Source of the DNA: Streptomyces sp. JH34
Lineage (GTDB): Bacteria; Actinomycetota; Actinomycetes; Streptomycetales; Streptomycetaceae
Length of the DNA stretch: 64,000 nucleotides
Assembly: GCF_029428875.1 (NCBI RefSeq)
Contig: NZ_JAJSOO010000001.1
Location: 5,793,501-5,857,500 of the forward strand
Reading direction: 5' to 3'
A program made the position numbers and the translations under genes. Shown here one piece after another: positions 16,375-24,030 of the stretch; positions within the stretch are counted from its first letter, which is position 1; each line of letters opens with the position of its first letter. The notes below the pieces were generated by a model, which had not been told where the DNA came from, did not search any database, and saw only the letters and a program-made list of their open reading frames with translations.

Positions 16375-16896
16375 TCAGCCGAAGGTGTCGCACCGGCTCG
16401 GGTCCCCGGTGCGGAATCCCGTCGTGAACCACCGCCTGCGCTGGGCGGACGACCCGTGCGTCCAGGGCCCCGGATCCACGCTGCCCTGGAACTTCTCCTG
16501 AATCCGGTCGTCCGCGATCGCCGACGCCGCGTCGAGCCCGTCCTGGATGTCCGCCTCGGTCAGCTCCGTGATCAAGGTCCGGCCGGACTCGCCCGGAGTG
16601 GTCGTAGCGTGGTTCGCCCAGACCCGGCGAAGCGGTCCGCCTGCGGTTCGACCTTCACGGAAGCGCTGTCAGCGCCCTGCCGGCCGTCCTGCGCCCGGCA
16701 GCAGGGTGCCCAGCTGGTTCTGCACCCGATGGCCGTACTCGTGCACCACCACGTACGCCTCGGCGAACGGGCCGCCGCTGGATCCGTACGTCGTCCGCAG
16801 CTCGTCGAAGAACCCCAGGTCCAGATGGACGTGCCGGTCACCGGGGAGCACGCGGAAAAGCAGGTGGACACCGCCAGTAGACTGAGTCCATGGCAA
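16375..16896 (-). pseudogene. Decayed YpfJ-type neutral zinc metallopeptidase
   Basis: Three minus-strand fragments in different frames rebuild the C-terminal half of a KPN_02809/YpfJ-type metallopeptidase. Fragment 1 (about 16890-16690) has the zinc motif in AYVVVHEYGHRVQNQLG. Fragment 2 (about 16690-16620) has SASVKVEPQADRFAG, the ELQAD equivalent. Fragment 3 (about 16620-16375) has the canonical end ADIQDGLDAASAIADDR, WTHGSSAQRRRWFTTGFR and DPSRCDTFG. At least two frameshifts separate them, and the N-terminal 150 or so residues are missing; the ABC-F gene begins divergently just beyond. Codon bias and conserved C-terminus imply recent inactivation. Confidence 0.8.
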
Positions 16897-16973
16897 TTCT
16901 CCTTGTGCATTAGACGGCGTCGAGTCGTGAGTCCGCTGTCCCTCCGCCGTCCATACCGCCCTGGAGTTTTTCC

Positions 16974-18572
16974 GTGATCACCGCTTCCGGCATCGAGCTG
17001 CGCGCCGGCGCCCGCATCCTCATCGAGTCCGCCTCCTTCCGCATCGCCAAGGGTGATCGCATCGGGCTGGTCGGCCGCAACGGCGCGGGCAAGACCACCC
17101 TCACCAAGTGCCTGGCGGGTGAGGGGACGCCGGCCGGCGGCACCATCGCCCGCAGCGGCGAGGTCGGCTACCTCCCGCAGGACCCGCGCACCGGAGACCT
17201 CGAGGTCCTGGCGCGTGACCGCATCCTCTCGGCCCGCGGGCTCGACGAGATCCTGCGCAAGATGCGGGAGAACGAGGAGCGGATGTCGAACGGCAAGGGC
17301 GCCACCCGTGAGAAGGCGATGAAGAGGTACGAGCGCCTGGAGACGGAGTTCCTCACCAAGGGCGGATACGCCGCCGAGGCCGAGGCCGCCACCATCGCCG
17401 CCGCGCTCAGCCTGCCCGACCGGGTGCTGGGCCAGCCCCTGCACACCCTCTCCGGTGGTCAGCGCCGTCGTGTCGAGCTCGCCCGGATCCTGTTCTCGGA
17501 CGCCGACACCCTGCTCCTCGACGAGCCCACCAACCACCTGGACGCGGACTCGATCGTCTGGCTGCGCGACTACCTCAAGTCCTACCGGGGCGGCTTCATC
17601 GTGATCTCCCACGATGTCGAGCTCGTCGAGACGGTGGTCAACAAGGTGTTCTACCTCGACGCCAACCGCGCGCAGATCGACATCTACAACATGGGCTGGA
17701 AGCTCTACCAGCAGCAGCGCGAGGCCGACGAGAAGCGCCGCAAGCGCGAGCGCCAGAACGCCGAGAAGAAGGCCGCGACCCTCAACGCCCAGGCCGACAA
17801 GATGCGGGCGAAGGCGACCAAGACCGTCGCCGCCCAGAACATGGCCAAGCGCGCCGACCGCCTGCTCTCCGGCCTGGAGGCCGTACGGGTCTCGGACAAG
17901 GTCGCCAAGCTGCGCTTCCCGGACCCCTCCCCCTGCGGCAAGACCCCGCTGATGGCGGAGGGCCTGTCCAAGTCCTACGGCTCGCTCGAGATCTTCACGG
18001 ATGTGGACCTCGCCATCGACAAGGGCTCCCGGGTCGTCATCCTCGGCCTCAACGGTGCGGGCAAGACCACCCTGCTCCGTCTCCTCGGCGGCGCCGAGAA
18101 GCCCGACACCGGCGAGATCATCGAGGGGCACGGCCTCAAGCTCGGCTACTACGCGCAGGAGCACGAGACCCTCGACCCCGAGCGCACCGTCCTGGAGAAC
18201 ATGCGCTCCGCGGCGCCCGACCTCGACCTCGTCGCGGTCCGCAAGACGCTCGGTTCGTTCCTCTTCTCCGGTGACGACGTGGACAAGCCGGCCGGAGTCC
18301 TCTCCGGCGGTGAGAAGACCCGGCTCGCCCTGGCGACGCTGGTCGTCTCGTCCGCCAACGTGCTGCTGCTGGACGAGCCCACGAACAACCTCGACCCCGC
18401 CAGCCGCGAGGAGATCCTCGGGGCCCTGCGCACCTACAAGGGCGCCGTCGTCCTCGTCACCCACGACGAGGGCGCCGTCGAGGCCCTCCAGCCGGAGCGG
18501 ATCATCCTGCTGCCCGACGGGGTCGAGGACCTCTGGGGTGCGGACTACCGCGACCTGGTCGCCCTGGCCTGA
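16974..18572 (+). CDS. ABC-F family ATP-binding protein
   Basis: A 532-aa soluble protein with two ABC domains and no membrane segment. Domain 1: Walker A GRNGAGKTT (about 36-44), signature LSGGQRRRVELARIL, Walker B LLLDEPTNHLD. A charged, Lys/Arg/Ala-rich coiled linker (about 240-300) separates it from domain 2, with GLNGAGKTTLL, LSGGEKTRLAL and LLLDEPTNNLD. ABC-F proteins act on the ribosome (translation factors EttA/Uup type, or target protection against antibiotics); which subtype cannot be decided by eye. GTG start with GGAG seven bases before. Monocistronic, ending at a hairpin. Confidence 0.92.
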   Translation: MITASGIELRAGARILIESASFRIAKGDRIGLVGRNGAGKTTLTKCLAGEGTPAGGTIARSGEVGYLPQDPRTGDLEVLARDRILSARGLDEILRKMRENEERMSNGKGATREKAMKRYERLETEFLTKGGYAAEAEAATIAAALSLPDRVLGQPLHTLSGGQRRRVELARILFSDADTLLLDEPTNHLDADSIVWLRDYLKSYRGGFIVISHDVELVETVVNKVFYLDANRAQIDIYNMGWKLYQQQREADEKRRKRERQNAEKKAATLNAQADKMRAKATKTVAAQNMAKRADRLLSGLEAVRVSDKVAKLRFPDPSPCGKTPLMAEGLSKSYGSLEIFTDVDLAIDKGSRVVILGLNGAGKTTLLRLLGGAEKPDTGEIIEGHGLKLGYYAQEHETLDPERTVLENMRSAAPDLDLVAVRKTLGSFLFSGDDVDKPAGVLSGGEKTRLALATLVVSSANVLLLDEPTNNLDPASREEILGALRTYKGAVVLVTHDEGAVEALQPERIILLPDGVEDLWGADYRDLVALA

Positions 18573-18607
18573 CCCGCGAGGCTGCCGGGTCCGGTGCGGT
18601 CCCTGGT

Positions 18608-18645
18608 GATCCAACGCGTCTGGATCATTCGGCCCATCGGTGATC
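18608..18645 (+). promoter_or_regulatory. Cluster of three GATC sites upstream of the Gbn-like gene
   Basis: GATC occurs at 18608-18611, 18623-18626 and 18642-18645, within 38 bp, and again at about 18888 just before the Gbn-like gene. Gbn of S. coelicolor is reported to bind GATC-containing sites, so an autoregulatory or bridging site is conceivable. GATC also arises by chance, so this is suggestive only. Confidence 0.35.
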
Positions 18646-18681
18646 CATCATCTGGATGAGCGGGTCTCGTACCCCGGCGCG

Positions 18682-18707
18682 GCGCCCGGCAGATAGCTGC
18701 CGGGCGC
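18682..18707. terminator. Hairpin downstream of ABC-F
   Basis: Perfect 11-bp stem GCGCCCGGCAG / CTGCCGGGCGC with a 4-base loop, about 110 bases after the ABC-F stop. The remaining gene-free stretch to 18928 holds the GATC cluster and presumably the promoter of the HTH gene; no other coding signal is convincing. Confidence 0.75.
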
Positions 18708-18928
18708 ACTCATTTCAGGCCACCTCGCCCCGTACGGCCCTGACCTGCCCGTTTTCCCCGCAGCCGCTTCCGAATGGCGTCCAGACGTGTGTGAATGCTG
18801 AATTCCGCTTGTGTCGGACCGCTTCGGGGCGCGGAATCCCGACCTATGTACCTTGCCGAATGGGTGGCCAGGAAGCGCGGGAGGGGTGATCATGAGAGTC
18901 CAGAGCGCACTTCCTTGAGGAGGCACGG

Positions 18929-19150
18929 GTGGCCGAGACTCTGAAGAAGGGCAGCCGGGTGACCGGCGCCGCGCGCGACAAGCTCGCGGCAGACCTGAAG
19001 AAGAAGTACGACTCCGGTGCGAGCATCCGGGCGCTGGCCGAGGAAACCGGCCGCTCCTACGGGTTCGTCCACCGGATGCTCAGCGAGTCCGGAGTCACGC
19101 TGCGGGGACGCGGCGGAGCGACTCGAGGCAAGAAGGCCGCTTCGGCCTGA
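18929..19150 (+). CDS. Gbn-like small helix-turn-helix nucleoid-associated protein
   Basis: A 73-aa basic protein. Residues about 28-60 form a resolvase/Hin-like HTH: SIRALAEETGRSYGFVHRML followed by SESGVTLRGRGG. The N-terminus (KKGSRVTGAARDKLAADLKKKY) is Lys-rich. It closely matches SCO1839/Gbn, reported as a GATC-binding nucleoid-associated protein in S. coelicolor (from memory). GTG start with a strong GAGGAGG seven bases upstream. Single-gene unit between ABC-F and the enoyl-CoA hydratase. The identification rests on size, HTH sequence and neighbourhood. Confidence 0.85.
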   Translation: MAETLKKGSRVTGAARDKLAADLKKKYDSGASIRALAEETGRSYGFVHRMLSESGVTLRGRGGATRGKKAASA

Positions 19151-19280
19151 CGGCGGGCAGCGGTCACGGGCCTCGCCGGAACACCGGGTGGCCACCCGGC
19201 CGACCGTCAGGTCGCCCGGGTGGTTACTGTTCAGTAATCGTCCAGTACGTGCTGACTGCACCCGGCTCCGGAGGCGCTCC

Positions 19281-20072
19281 ATGACCTCGCTCGACTCTGT
19301 GCTCGACAAGGACGGCGTACGGCTCACCGTCGATGACGCGGTTGCCACGGTGACGCTCACCAACCCGGCCAAGCGCAACGCTCAGTCTCCCGCTCTGTGG
19401 CGGGCGTTGACAGAGGCCGGACGGGCGCTCCCCGGCAGCGTGCGGGTCGTCGTGCTGCGTGGCGAGGGCAAGTCCTTCTCCGCAGGACTCGACCGGCAGG
19501 CATTCGCACCCGAGGGATTCGACGGTGAGCCGTCCTTCATCGACATGGCACGCGGGTCCGAGGCCGACCTCGACGCGACCATCGCCGAGTACCAGGAGGC
19601 GTTCACCTGGTGGCGCCGCAACGACATCGTGTCGATCGCGGCGGTCCAGGGGCACGCCATCGGTGCCGGCTTCCAGCTCGCCCTCGCCTGCGACCTGCGG
19701 ATCGTCGCCGAGGATGTGCAGTTCGCCATGCGCGAGACCGGTCTCGGCCTGGTTCCCGACCTCACGGGCACGCACCCTCTGGTGAACCTCGTGGGGTACG
19801 CCCGCGCGCTCGAGATCTGCGCCACCGGGCGCTTCGTGCACGCGGAGGAGGCCGAGCGCACCGGTCTCGCCAACCTCGTGGTCCCCGCCGACCAGCTCGA
19901 CGCGGCGGGGAGCGACCTGGCCGCGGCCCTGCTCGCCGCCCCGCGCGACGCGGTCGTCGAGACCAAGGCGCTGCTGAGCGGCGCCCTTTCGCGTACGTAC
20001 GAGGAGCAGCGCACCGCCGAGCGCGCCGCACAGGGCCGCCGGCTGCGCGACCTCGCCGGTCTCGCCGACTGA
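19281..20072 (+). CDS. Enoyl-CoA hydratase/isomerase family protein
   Basis: A 263-aa crotonase-fold protein. The oxyanion-hole segments are GEGKSFSAGLDRQ and AVQGHAIGAGFQLALACDLRI, and the active-site region MRETGLGLVPDLTGTHPL has a Glu typical of hydratases or isomerases. The N-terminus VATVTLTNPAKRNAQS is standard. ATG with CGGAGG seven bases before. Likely acts in fatty-acid or branched-acid catabolism, but no partner genes lie nearby. Full length. Confidence 0.9.
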   Translation: MTSLDSVLDKDGVRLTVDDAVATVTLTNPAKRNAQSPALWRALTEAGRALPGSVRVVVLRGEGKSFSAGLDRQAFAPEGFDGEPSFIDMARGSEADLDATIAEYQEAFTWWRRNDIVSIAAVQGHAIGAGFQLALACDLRIVAEDVQFAMRETGLGLVPDLTGTHPLVNLVGYARALEICATGRFVHAEEAERTGLANLVVPADQLDAAGSDLAAALLAAPRDAVVETKALLSGALSRTYEEQRTAERAAQGRRLRDLAGLAD

Positions 20073-20097
20073 CCGGCCAGGACCTCCTGCGCCGCAC

Positions 20098-20123
20098 CGC
20101 CCCTCGCCACCCGGTGAGGGGCG
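20098..20123. terminator. Hairpin between convergent enoyl-CoA hydratase and P10-like gene
   Basis: CGCCCCTC / GAGGGGCG arms with a 10-base loop, placed between two convergent stop codons. Confidence 0.6.
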
Positions 20124-20126
20124 CCG

Positions 20127-20816
20127 TCAGTCCCCGTCCACGACGGCCGTGACCAGCACCGCGACCGTGGGAGGGCCCTCCACGGCGTCGGCCACCGCCC
20201 CGCGCACCGCCCGCGCGACGTCGAGCGCCCGGTGTCCCTCCGCCGCCGCGAGCTCCACCCGGACATGCCCCTCCGACTGCTGAACGGCGCTGCCCAGCAC
20301 CCGGGTCAGCGAGACGACGCCCGGGACACCGGCCGCCGCGGCCCCGGCCACCCCCTCGGGTTCCGCGGCCCGGACGTCGGCGGGCCGCTCCGCAGCCGGC
20401 GGGGGTTCCTCCTCCAGCAGCTCCGTCACCCGCAGGTCCACCTCGTCGACCACCAGACCGAGCCGCTGGGCCGCCGCCGTCAGCAGAGCCGCGCGCAGCG
20501 CCTCGGCGGTCGCCGGCAGTGGCCGCCGTGCCGTCGTGGAGAAACCGGCCTCGATCCGCAGCGGGCCGGGCGGCAGCGCGCTCGGAGGCCCGGGCGCCAC
20601 CGGCTCCGGGGCGTGGTCCGGCGCGGCCAGGGCGATCCGCAGCGTTCCCAGCACGGCCCCCGATCCGGTCGCCGCGTCCCGCAGCACGGCCGCAGCCGCC
20701 CGTTCGGCGATCCATGAACAGTCGGACGGGCCGCCCAAAGGGAGCAACCTGCCCAGGCCGAGCCGTTGGCGTACGGCAGCGGTCCATCCGTCGGCCCGGT
20801 GCGGGCTGTCAGCCAT
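20127..20816 (-). CDS. Conserved protein divergent from the Asp23 cluster
   Basis: About 229 aa from ATG 20816 (GGAG eight bases before; an ATG six bases upstream is less well spaced). Streptomyces homologues carry the uninformative name nucleopolyhedrovirus P10 family. The C-terminal 60 residues (SEGHVRVELAAAEGHRALDV, then ARAVRGAVADAVEG) look like an Asp23/Gls24-type beta-alpha unit with its characteristic V.V....AVR.AV pattern, and the middle (RIEAGFSTTARRPLPATAEAL) may be a second copy. This fits its position head-to-head with an Asp23 operon. Function is inferred only from that context. Confidence 0.7.
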   Translation of the reverse strand: MADSPHRADGWTAAVRQRLGLGRLLPLGGPSDCSWIAERAAAAVLRDAATGSGAVLGTLRIALAAPDHAPEPVAPGPPSALPPGPLRIEAGFSTTARRPLPATAEALRAALLTAAAQRLGLVVDEVDLRVTELLEEEPPPAAERPADVRAAEPEGVAGAAAAGVPGVVSLTRVLGSAVQQSEGHVRVELAAAEGHRALDVARAVRGAVADAVEGPPTVAVLVTAVVDGD

Positions 20817-20915
20817 TGTCATTGCTCCACCCTGCCCCATCCACGGCGCGGGACCGGGGAAGCGCACTTACCGTGGGCCACGGAAGTCCAACCCGCCCCG
20901 AAGGGAAGAGCGGCG

Positions 20916-21407
20916 ATGACCGAGAGCCCGCAGCAGAACAGGCCCGACAGCCCCGGCGCCCCGTCCCGTGGTGACGACGGCAGGCAGAACCAGCTCACCA
21001 AGCGCGGCGGGGGAGCCCCCGCCACCCGCGGACGCACCACCATCGCCGACGGTGTGGTCGAGAAGATCGCCGGAATGGCGGCACGTGACGTGGTCGGGGT
21101 CCACGCGATGGGCAGCGGTCTCTCCCGGACCTTCGGGGCGGTGCGCGACCGTGTCCCCGGTGGCAAGTCGGTGACCCGCGGCGTCAAGGCGGAGGTCGGC
21201 GAGTCACAGACCGCGCTCGATCTGGAGATCGTCGTCGACTACGGCGTGGCGATCAGCGAGGTGGCCCGCGACGTCCGTGAGAACGTCATCGCGGCGGTCG
21301 AGCGGATGACCGGCCTGGAGGTCGTCGAGGTCAACATCGCCGTGAGCGACGTCAAACTGCCCGACGAGGACGACGACGAGGACGAGTCCGAATCACGCGT
21401 CCAGTAG
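20916..21407 (+). CDS. Asp23/Gls24 family envelope stress response protein
   Basis: A 163-aa protein with a disordered N-terminus (1-45) and a single Asp23 domain: TTIADGVVEKIAGMAARDV, LEIVVDYGVAISEVARDV and the end VVEVNIAVSDVKLPDE. A short acidic C-terminal tail follows (DEDDDEDESE). In Firmicutes Asp23 is tethered to the membrane by AmaP and responds to cell-wall stress. It heads an operon with two small membrane proteins, a second Asp23 protein and AmaP. ATG 20916 has AAGGGAAGAG upstream. Confidence 0.9.
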   Translation: MTESPQQNRPDSPGAPSRGDDGRQNQLTKRGGGAPATRGRTTIADGVVEKIAGMAARDVVGVHAMGSGLSRTFGAVRDRVPGGKSVTRGVKAEVGESQTALDLEIVVDYGVAISEVARDVRENVIAAVERMTGLEVVEVNIAVSDVKLPDEDDDEDESESRVQ

Positions 21408-21441
21408 ACCTCCCACGCACGGCAGTTGAGGAGAGCACACG

Positions 21442-21633
21442 ATGAGCATGGCTGTGGTCGGCCTGGTGGCCGGCATGGCGCTCGGCTTCGCCGGATACTT
21501 CGGCGGCTTCGGGGCCTTTCTGCTGGTGGCCGCGCTGGGCGCGGTCGGCTTCGTCGCCGGCCGCTTCCTGGACGGTGACCTGGAACCCGGCGACTTCTTC
21601 CGGAGTCGCGAGCGCGGCGACCGACGACGGTGA
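21442..21633 (+). CDS. Small membrane protein in the Asp23 cluster
   Basis: A 63-aa protein with one or two hydrophobic segments (residues 3-42, Gly/Ala-rich with GxxxG-like spacing) and a charged tail ending FFRSRERGDRRR. Comparable in size and position to the small DUF2273-type proteins of asp23 operons in Firmicutes, though I cannot prove homology. GAGGAGAG precedes the ATG. Its stop overlaps the next gene's GTG. Confidence 0.75.
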   Translation: MSMAVVGLVAGMALGFAGYFGGFGAFLLVAALGAVGFVAGRFLDGDLEPGDFFRSRERGDRRR

Positions 21634-21983
21634 CGGGGGGAACCGGCCGGGTCGGCGCCGCGGAGCGCGGGCAGACCCGGATCGCCGACCGCGTCGTCGC
21701 GAAGATCGCCGCGCAGGCGGCCAAGGAGGCCGTCGACGAGCGGCCCCAGGACGCCGCCCCACCGCGCGCCACCGTCACCGTGCACCACGACACGGCCCGG
21801 GTGCGGGTCAGCCTCGACCTCGCCTACCCCTGCGACATCGGCCGTCAGTGCGGCGCGGTTCGTCGCCGGGTGGCCGAGCGGGTGAGAGCACTGGCGGGGA
21901 TGGAGGTGCCCGAGGTGGCGGTCCAGGTCGAACGGCTGCACCCGTCGGGAGCGGGCACCGCACCGGAGGGGAGCATCCGATGA
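21630..21983 (+). CDS. Second Asp23/Gls24-like protein
   Basis: A 117-aa protein with RGQTRIADRVVAKIAAQAA, VSLDLAYPCDIGRQCGAVRR and MEVPEVAVQVERLHP, an Asp23 domain without the acidic tail of the first copy. GTG start in a GTGA overlap with the previous gene, and its own stop overlaps the next ATG, so expression is tightly coupled. Probably forms mixed assemblies with the first Asp23 protein (inference). Confidence 0.85.
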   Translation: MTGGTGRVGAAERGQTRIADRVVAKIAAQAAKEAVDERPQDAAPPRATVTVHHDTARVRVSLDLAYPCDIGRQCGAVRRRVAERVRALAGMEVPEVAVQVERLHPSGAGTAPEGSIR

Positions 21984-22663
21984 CCGAGCCCCAGGACCCG
22001 GAGAACAGCACGCGGCGCCTGCCCACCGTCGAGGCGGCGTCACCGGGCGGCGTGCTCGAGATGCAGTCCGCCTCGGGCTCGAGCTACGAACCCGGAACCG
22101 CGCCGGACCCGCCGGGCGGCAGGGCGGGGCGCTTCTGGTCCGGGCGCAGGGTCCCAGCGGCCCTGGTCGCCCTGGCCGTCCTCGGCGGCGCCGGAATCCT
22201 GCTCTACGACATCGCGGCCGTACGCGCGGACCACCCCGCCATGCAGTGGCGGCGCTCCGTCGCCGACGACCTGTCGAGCCGTCACCTCGACGACGTGTGG
22301 GTCCTCGCGGGATCCGCGCTGGCGGCCGCCCTCGGTCTCTGGCTGCTCCTGCTGGCCCTCACTCCCGGGCTGCGCGCCCTGCTTCCCATGAGACGCCGGC
22401 ACGCCGGCGTACGGGCCGGACTCGACCGGACGGCCGCCGGCCTGGTCCTGCGCGACCGGGCCGTGGAAGTGGCCGGTGTGCAGTCCGTACGGGTGAGGAT
22501 GAGCCGTCGCAGGGCGACCGTGCGGGCGCTCTCGCACTTCCGTGAACTCGACGACGTCAGGGCCGATCTGGACACCGTCCTGTCCCTCGCCGTCAGCGAA
22601 CTGGATTTGGCACGCCCGCCGGGCCTCTCCGTGCACGTGCGCCGGCCCGCGAAGAAGGGATGA
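21980..22663 (+). CDS. DUF6286-type membrane protein in the Asp23 cluster
   Basis: A 227-aa protein: disordered N-terminus (1-52), TM1 at about 57-77, extracytoplasmic loop, TM2 at about 108-130, then a cytoplasmic domain (about 140-227) with VAGVQSVRVRMSRRRATVRA, which looks like a degenerate Asp23/AmaP beta-alpha module. Its ATG overlaps the previous stop by four bases. Role inferred as a membrane component of the envelope-stress complex. Confidence 0.8.
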   Translation: MTEPQDPENSTRRLPTVEAASPGGVLEMQSASGSSYEPGTAPDPPGGRAGRFWSGRRVPAALVALAVLGGAGILLYDIAAVRADHPAMQWRRSVADDLSSRHLDDVWVLAGSALAAALGLWLLLLALTPGLRALLPMRRRHAGVRAGLDRTAAGLVLRDRAVEVAGVQSVRVRMSRRRATVRALSHFRELDDVRADLDTVLSLAVSELDLARPPGLSVHVRRPAKKG

Positions 22664-22667
22664 CCTC

Positions 22668-23246
22668 GTGATCAAGACCGTCAACCGGGTCCTGCTCGGC
22701 CTCGCGGGGCTGGTCCTCGTCGTCCTCGGCGGCGCCGTCCTCGCGACGGGGCTCGGTCTGGCCGTGCCCTCCTGGTGGCCCTGGGACGGCACGGGCGACG
22801 TGTTGCTCAGCAAGGCCGACCGGACCAGGTGGCGCGACGAGGGCTGGTGGTGGCCCACCGTGATCGCGGTCCTCGCCGTCCTCGTGGTCCTCGCGCTGTG
22901 GTGGCTCCTCGCCCAGCTGCGCCGCGGGCGCCTCGCCGAGGTGCTGGTCGACAGCGGCGACGGGGAGGGAGCGCTGCTGCGCGGAAGGGCACTGGAGGGC
23001 GCGCTCGGCGACGAGGCGGGCGCCCTGGACGGGGTGTCCGACGCCAGGGTGACGCTGACCGGGCGGCGCACCGCCCCGCGGGCCCGTATCCGCCTCCTGA
23101 TGGACCCGCACGCGGCCCCGGGCCTCGCGCTGCGGGGCCTCTCCGAGGGGGCTCTGACCCACGCCCGGACCTCGGCCGGGCTGGACGAGCTGCCCGCCGA
23201 GGTCCGTCTGAAGGCGGTCAAGCACCGCGCGGAGCGGGTGAGCTGA
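22668..23246 (+). CDS. amaP: Alkaline shock response membrane anchor protein AmaP
   Basis: A 192-aa two-TM protein: TM1 at 5-30, loop with SWWPWDG, TM2 at about 63-83, then the cytoplasmic AmaP/DUF-type domain (VSDARVTLTGRRTAPRARIR; HARTSAGLDELPAEVRLK). In staphylococci AmaP anchors Asp23 to the membrane. GTG start four bases after the previous stop; last gene of the operon. Confidence 0.85.
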   Translation: MIKTVNRVLLGLAGLVLVVLGGAVLATGLGLAVPSWWPWDGTGDVLLSKADRTRWRDEGWWWPTVIAVLAVLVVLALWWLLAQLRRGRLAEVLVDSGDGEGALLRGRALEGALGDEAGALDGVSDARVTLTGRRTAPRARIRLLMDPHAAPGLALRGLSEGALTHARTSAGLDELPAEVRLKAVKHRAERVS

Positions 23247-23270
23247 CCGGTCGCCCCCGAGGCGGGAGCG

Positions 23271-24026
23271 TCAGAACCCGTGCCGGGCACCGCCGTCGAC
23301 GGGCACCATGACGCCCGTCAGGTAGGAGGCCGCCGGCGAGAGCAGGAAGGCCGACGTCTTCCCGAACTCCTCCGGGGTGCCGTAGCGGCGCAGCGGGATG
23401 CGTGCCTCGTTGGCCGTGCGGGACGCCTCGGCGTCCCCGGACAGGGCGTCGAGCTCGCGCACCCGGTCCGTGTCGATCCGCGACGGCAGGACACCGACGA
23501 CCCGGATGCCGCGCGGACCCAGCTCGTCGGCCAGCGACTTGGCGAAACCGGCGAGACCGGGGCGCAGTCCGTTGGAGATCGTCAGGCCGGCGATCGGCTC
23601 GTGCACCGACCCGGACAGCACGAAGCCGATGACACCGCCCTCGCCGAGCGCCTCGGCCGCCGTACGGGCCAGACGTACGGCACCGAGGAAGACCGACTCG
23701 AACGCCGACTGCCACTGGTCGTCCGTGTTGTCGGCCAGGAAGCCCGGGGCGGGCCCGCCGACGCTGATCAGGATGCCGTCGAGCCTGCCGAAGCGTTCCT
23801 TCGCCGTGTCCACCAGCCGCCGGGCGGCAAGCGGATCGGCGTTGTCCGCGCCGATCCCGACCGCGCCGGCGCCCAGTTCGGCGGCCGCCTCGGCGGCGTC
23901 CTTCTCGTCACGCCCGGAGACGATCACCTTCGCGCCGTCGGCGGCGAGGGCGCGCGCGGTCGCGTTGCCCAGCCCGCGGGTCGCCCCGGTGACGATGTAC
24001 ACACGGTCCTTCAGTCCAAGATCCAT
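23271..24026 (-). CDS. SDR family oxidoreductase
   Basis: A 251-aa short-chain dehydrogenase/reductase. NAD(P) motif TGATRGLGNATA (about 13-24) and an SDR core are clear, but the usual YxxxK is not obvious: the region after GFVLSGSVHEPIAGLTISNG has no YxxxK, as in some atypical SDRs of this group. The C-terminus SYLTGVMVPVDGGARHGF is canonical. I start at ATG 24026 rather than the longer frame, because the segment upstream belongs to the GH15 gene in another frame. It ends a two-gene tandem with GH15, four bases apart. Substrate unknown. Confidence 0.85.
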   Translation of the reverse strand: MDLGLKDRVYIVTGATRGLGNATARALAADGAKVIVSGRDEKDAAEAAAELGAGAVGIGADNADPLAARRLVDTAKERFGRLDGILISVGGPAPGFLADNTDDQWQSAFESVFLGAVRLARTAAEALGEGGVIGFVLSGSVHEPIAGLTISNGLRPGLAGFAKSLADELGPRGIRVVGVLPSRIDTDRVRELDALSGDAEASRTANEARIPLRRYGTPEEFGKTSAFLLSPAASYLTGVMVPVDGGARHGF

Positions 24027-24030
24027 GGCC

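Noticed and set aside
16572..18614. 680-aa frame antisense to the ABC-F gene
   Set aside because: It is the GC-driven shadow of the ABC-F coding sequence; only its last stretch is meaningful, as one fragment of the metallopeptidase pseudogene.
18656..18889. 77-aa plus-strand ORF between ABC-F and the Gbn-like gene
   Set aside because: No ribosome-binding site, atypical codon use, and it spans the terminator hairpin.
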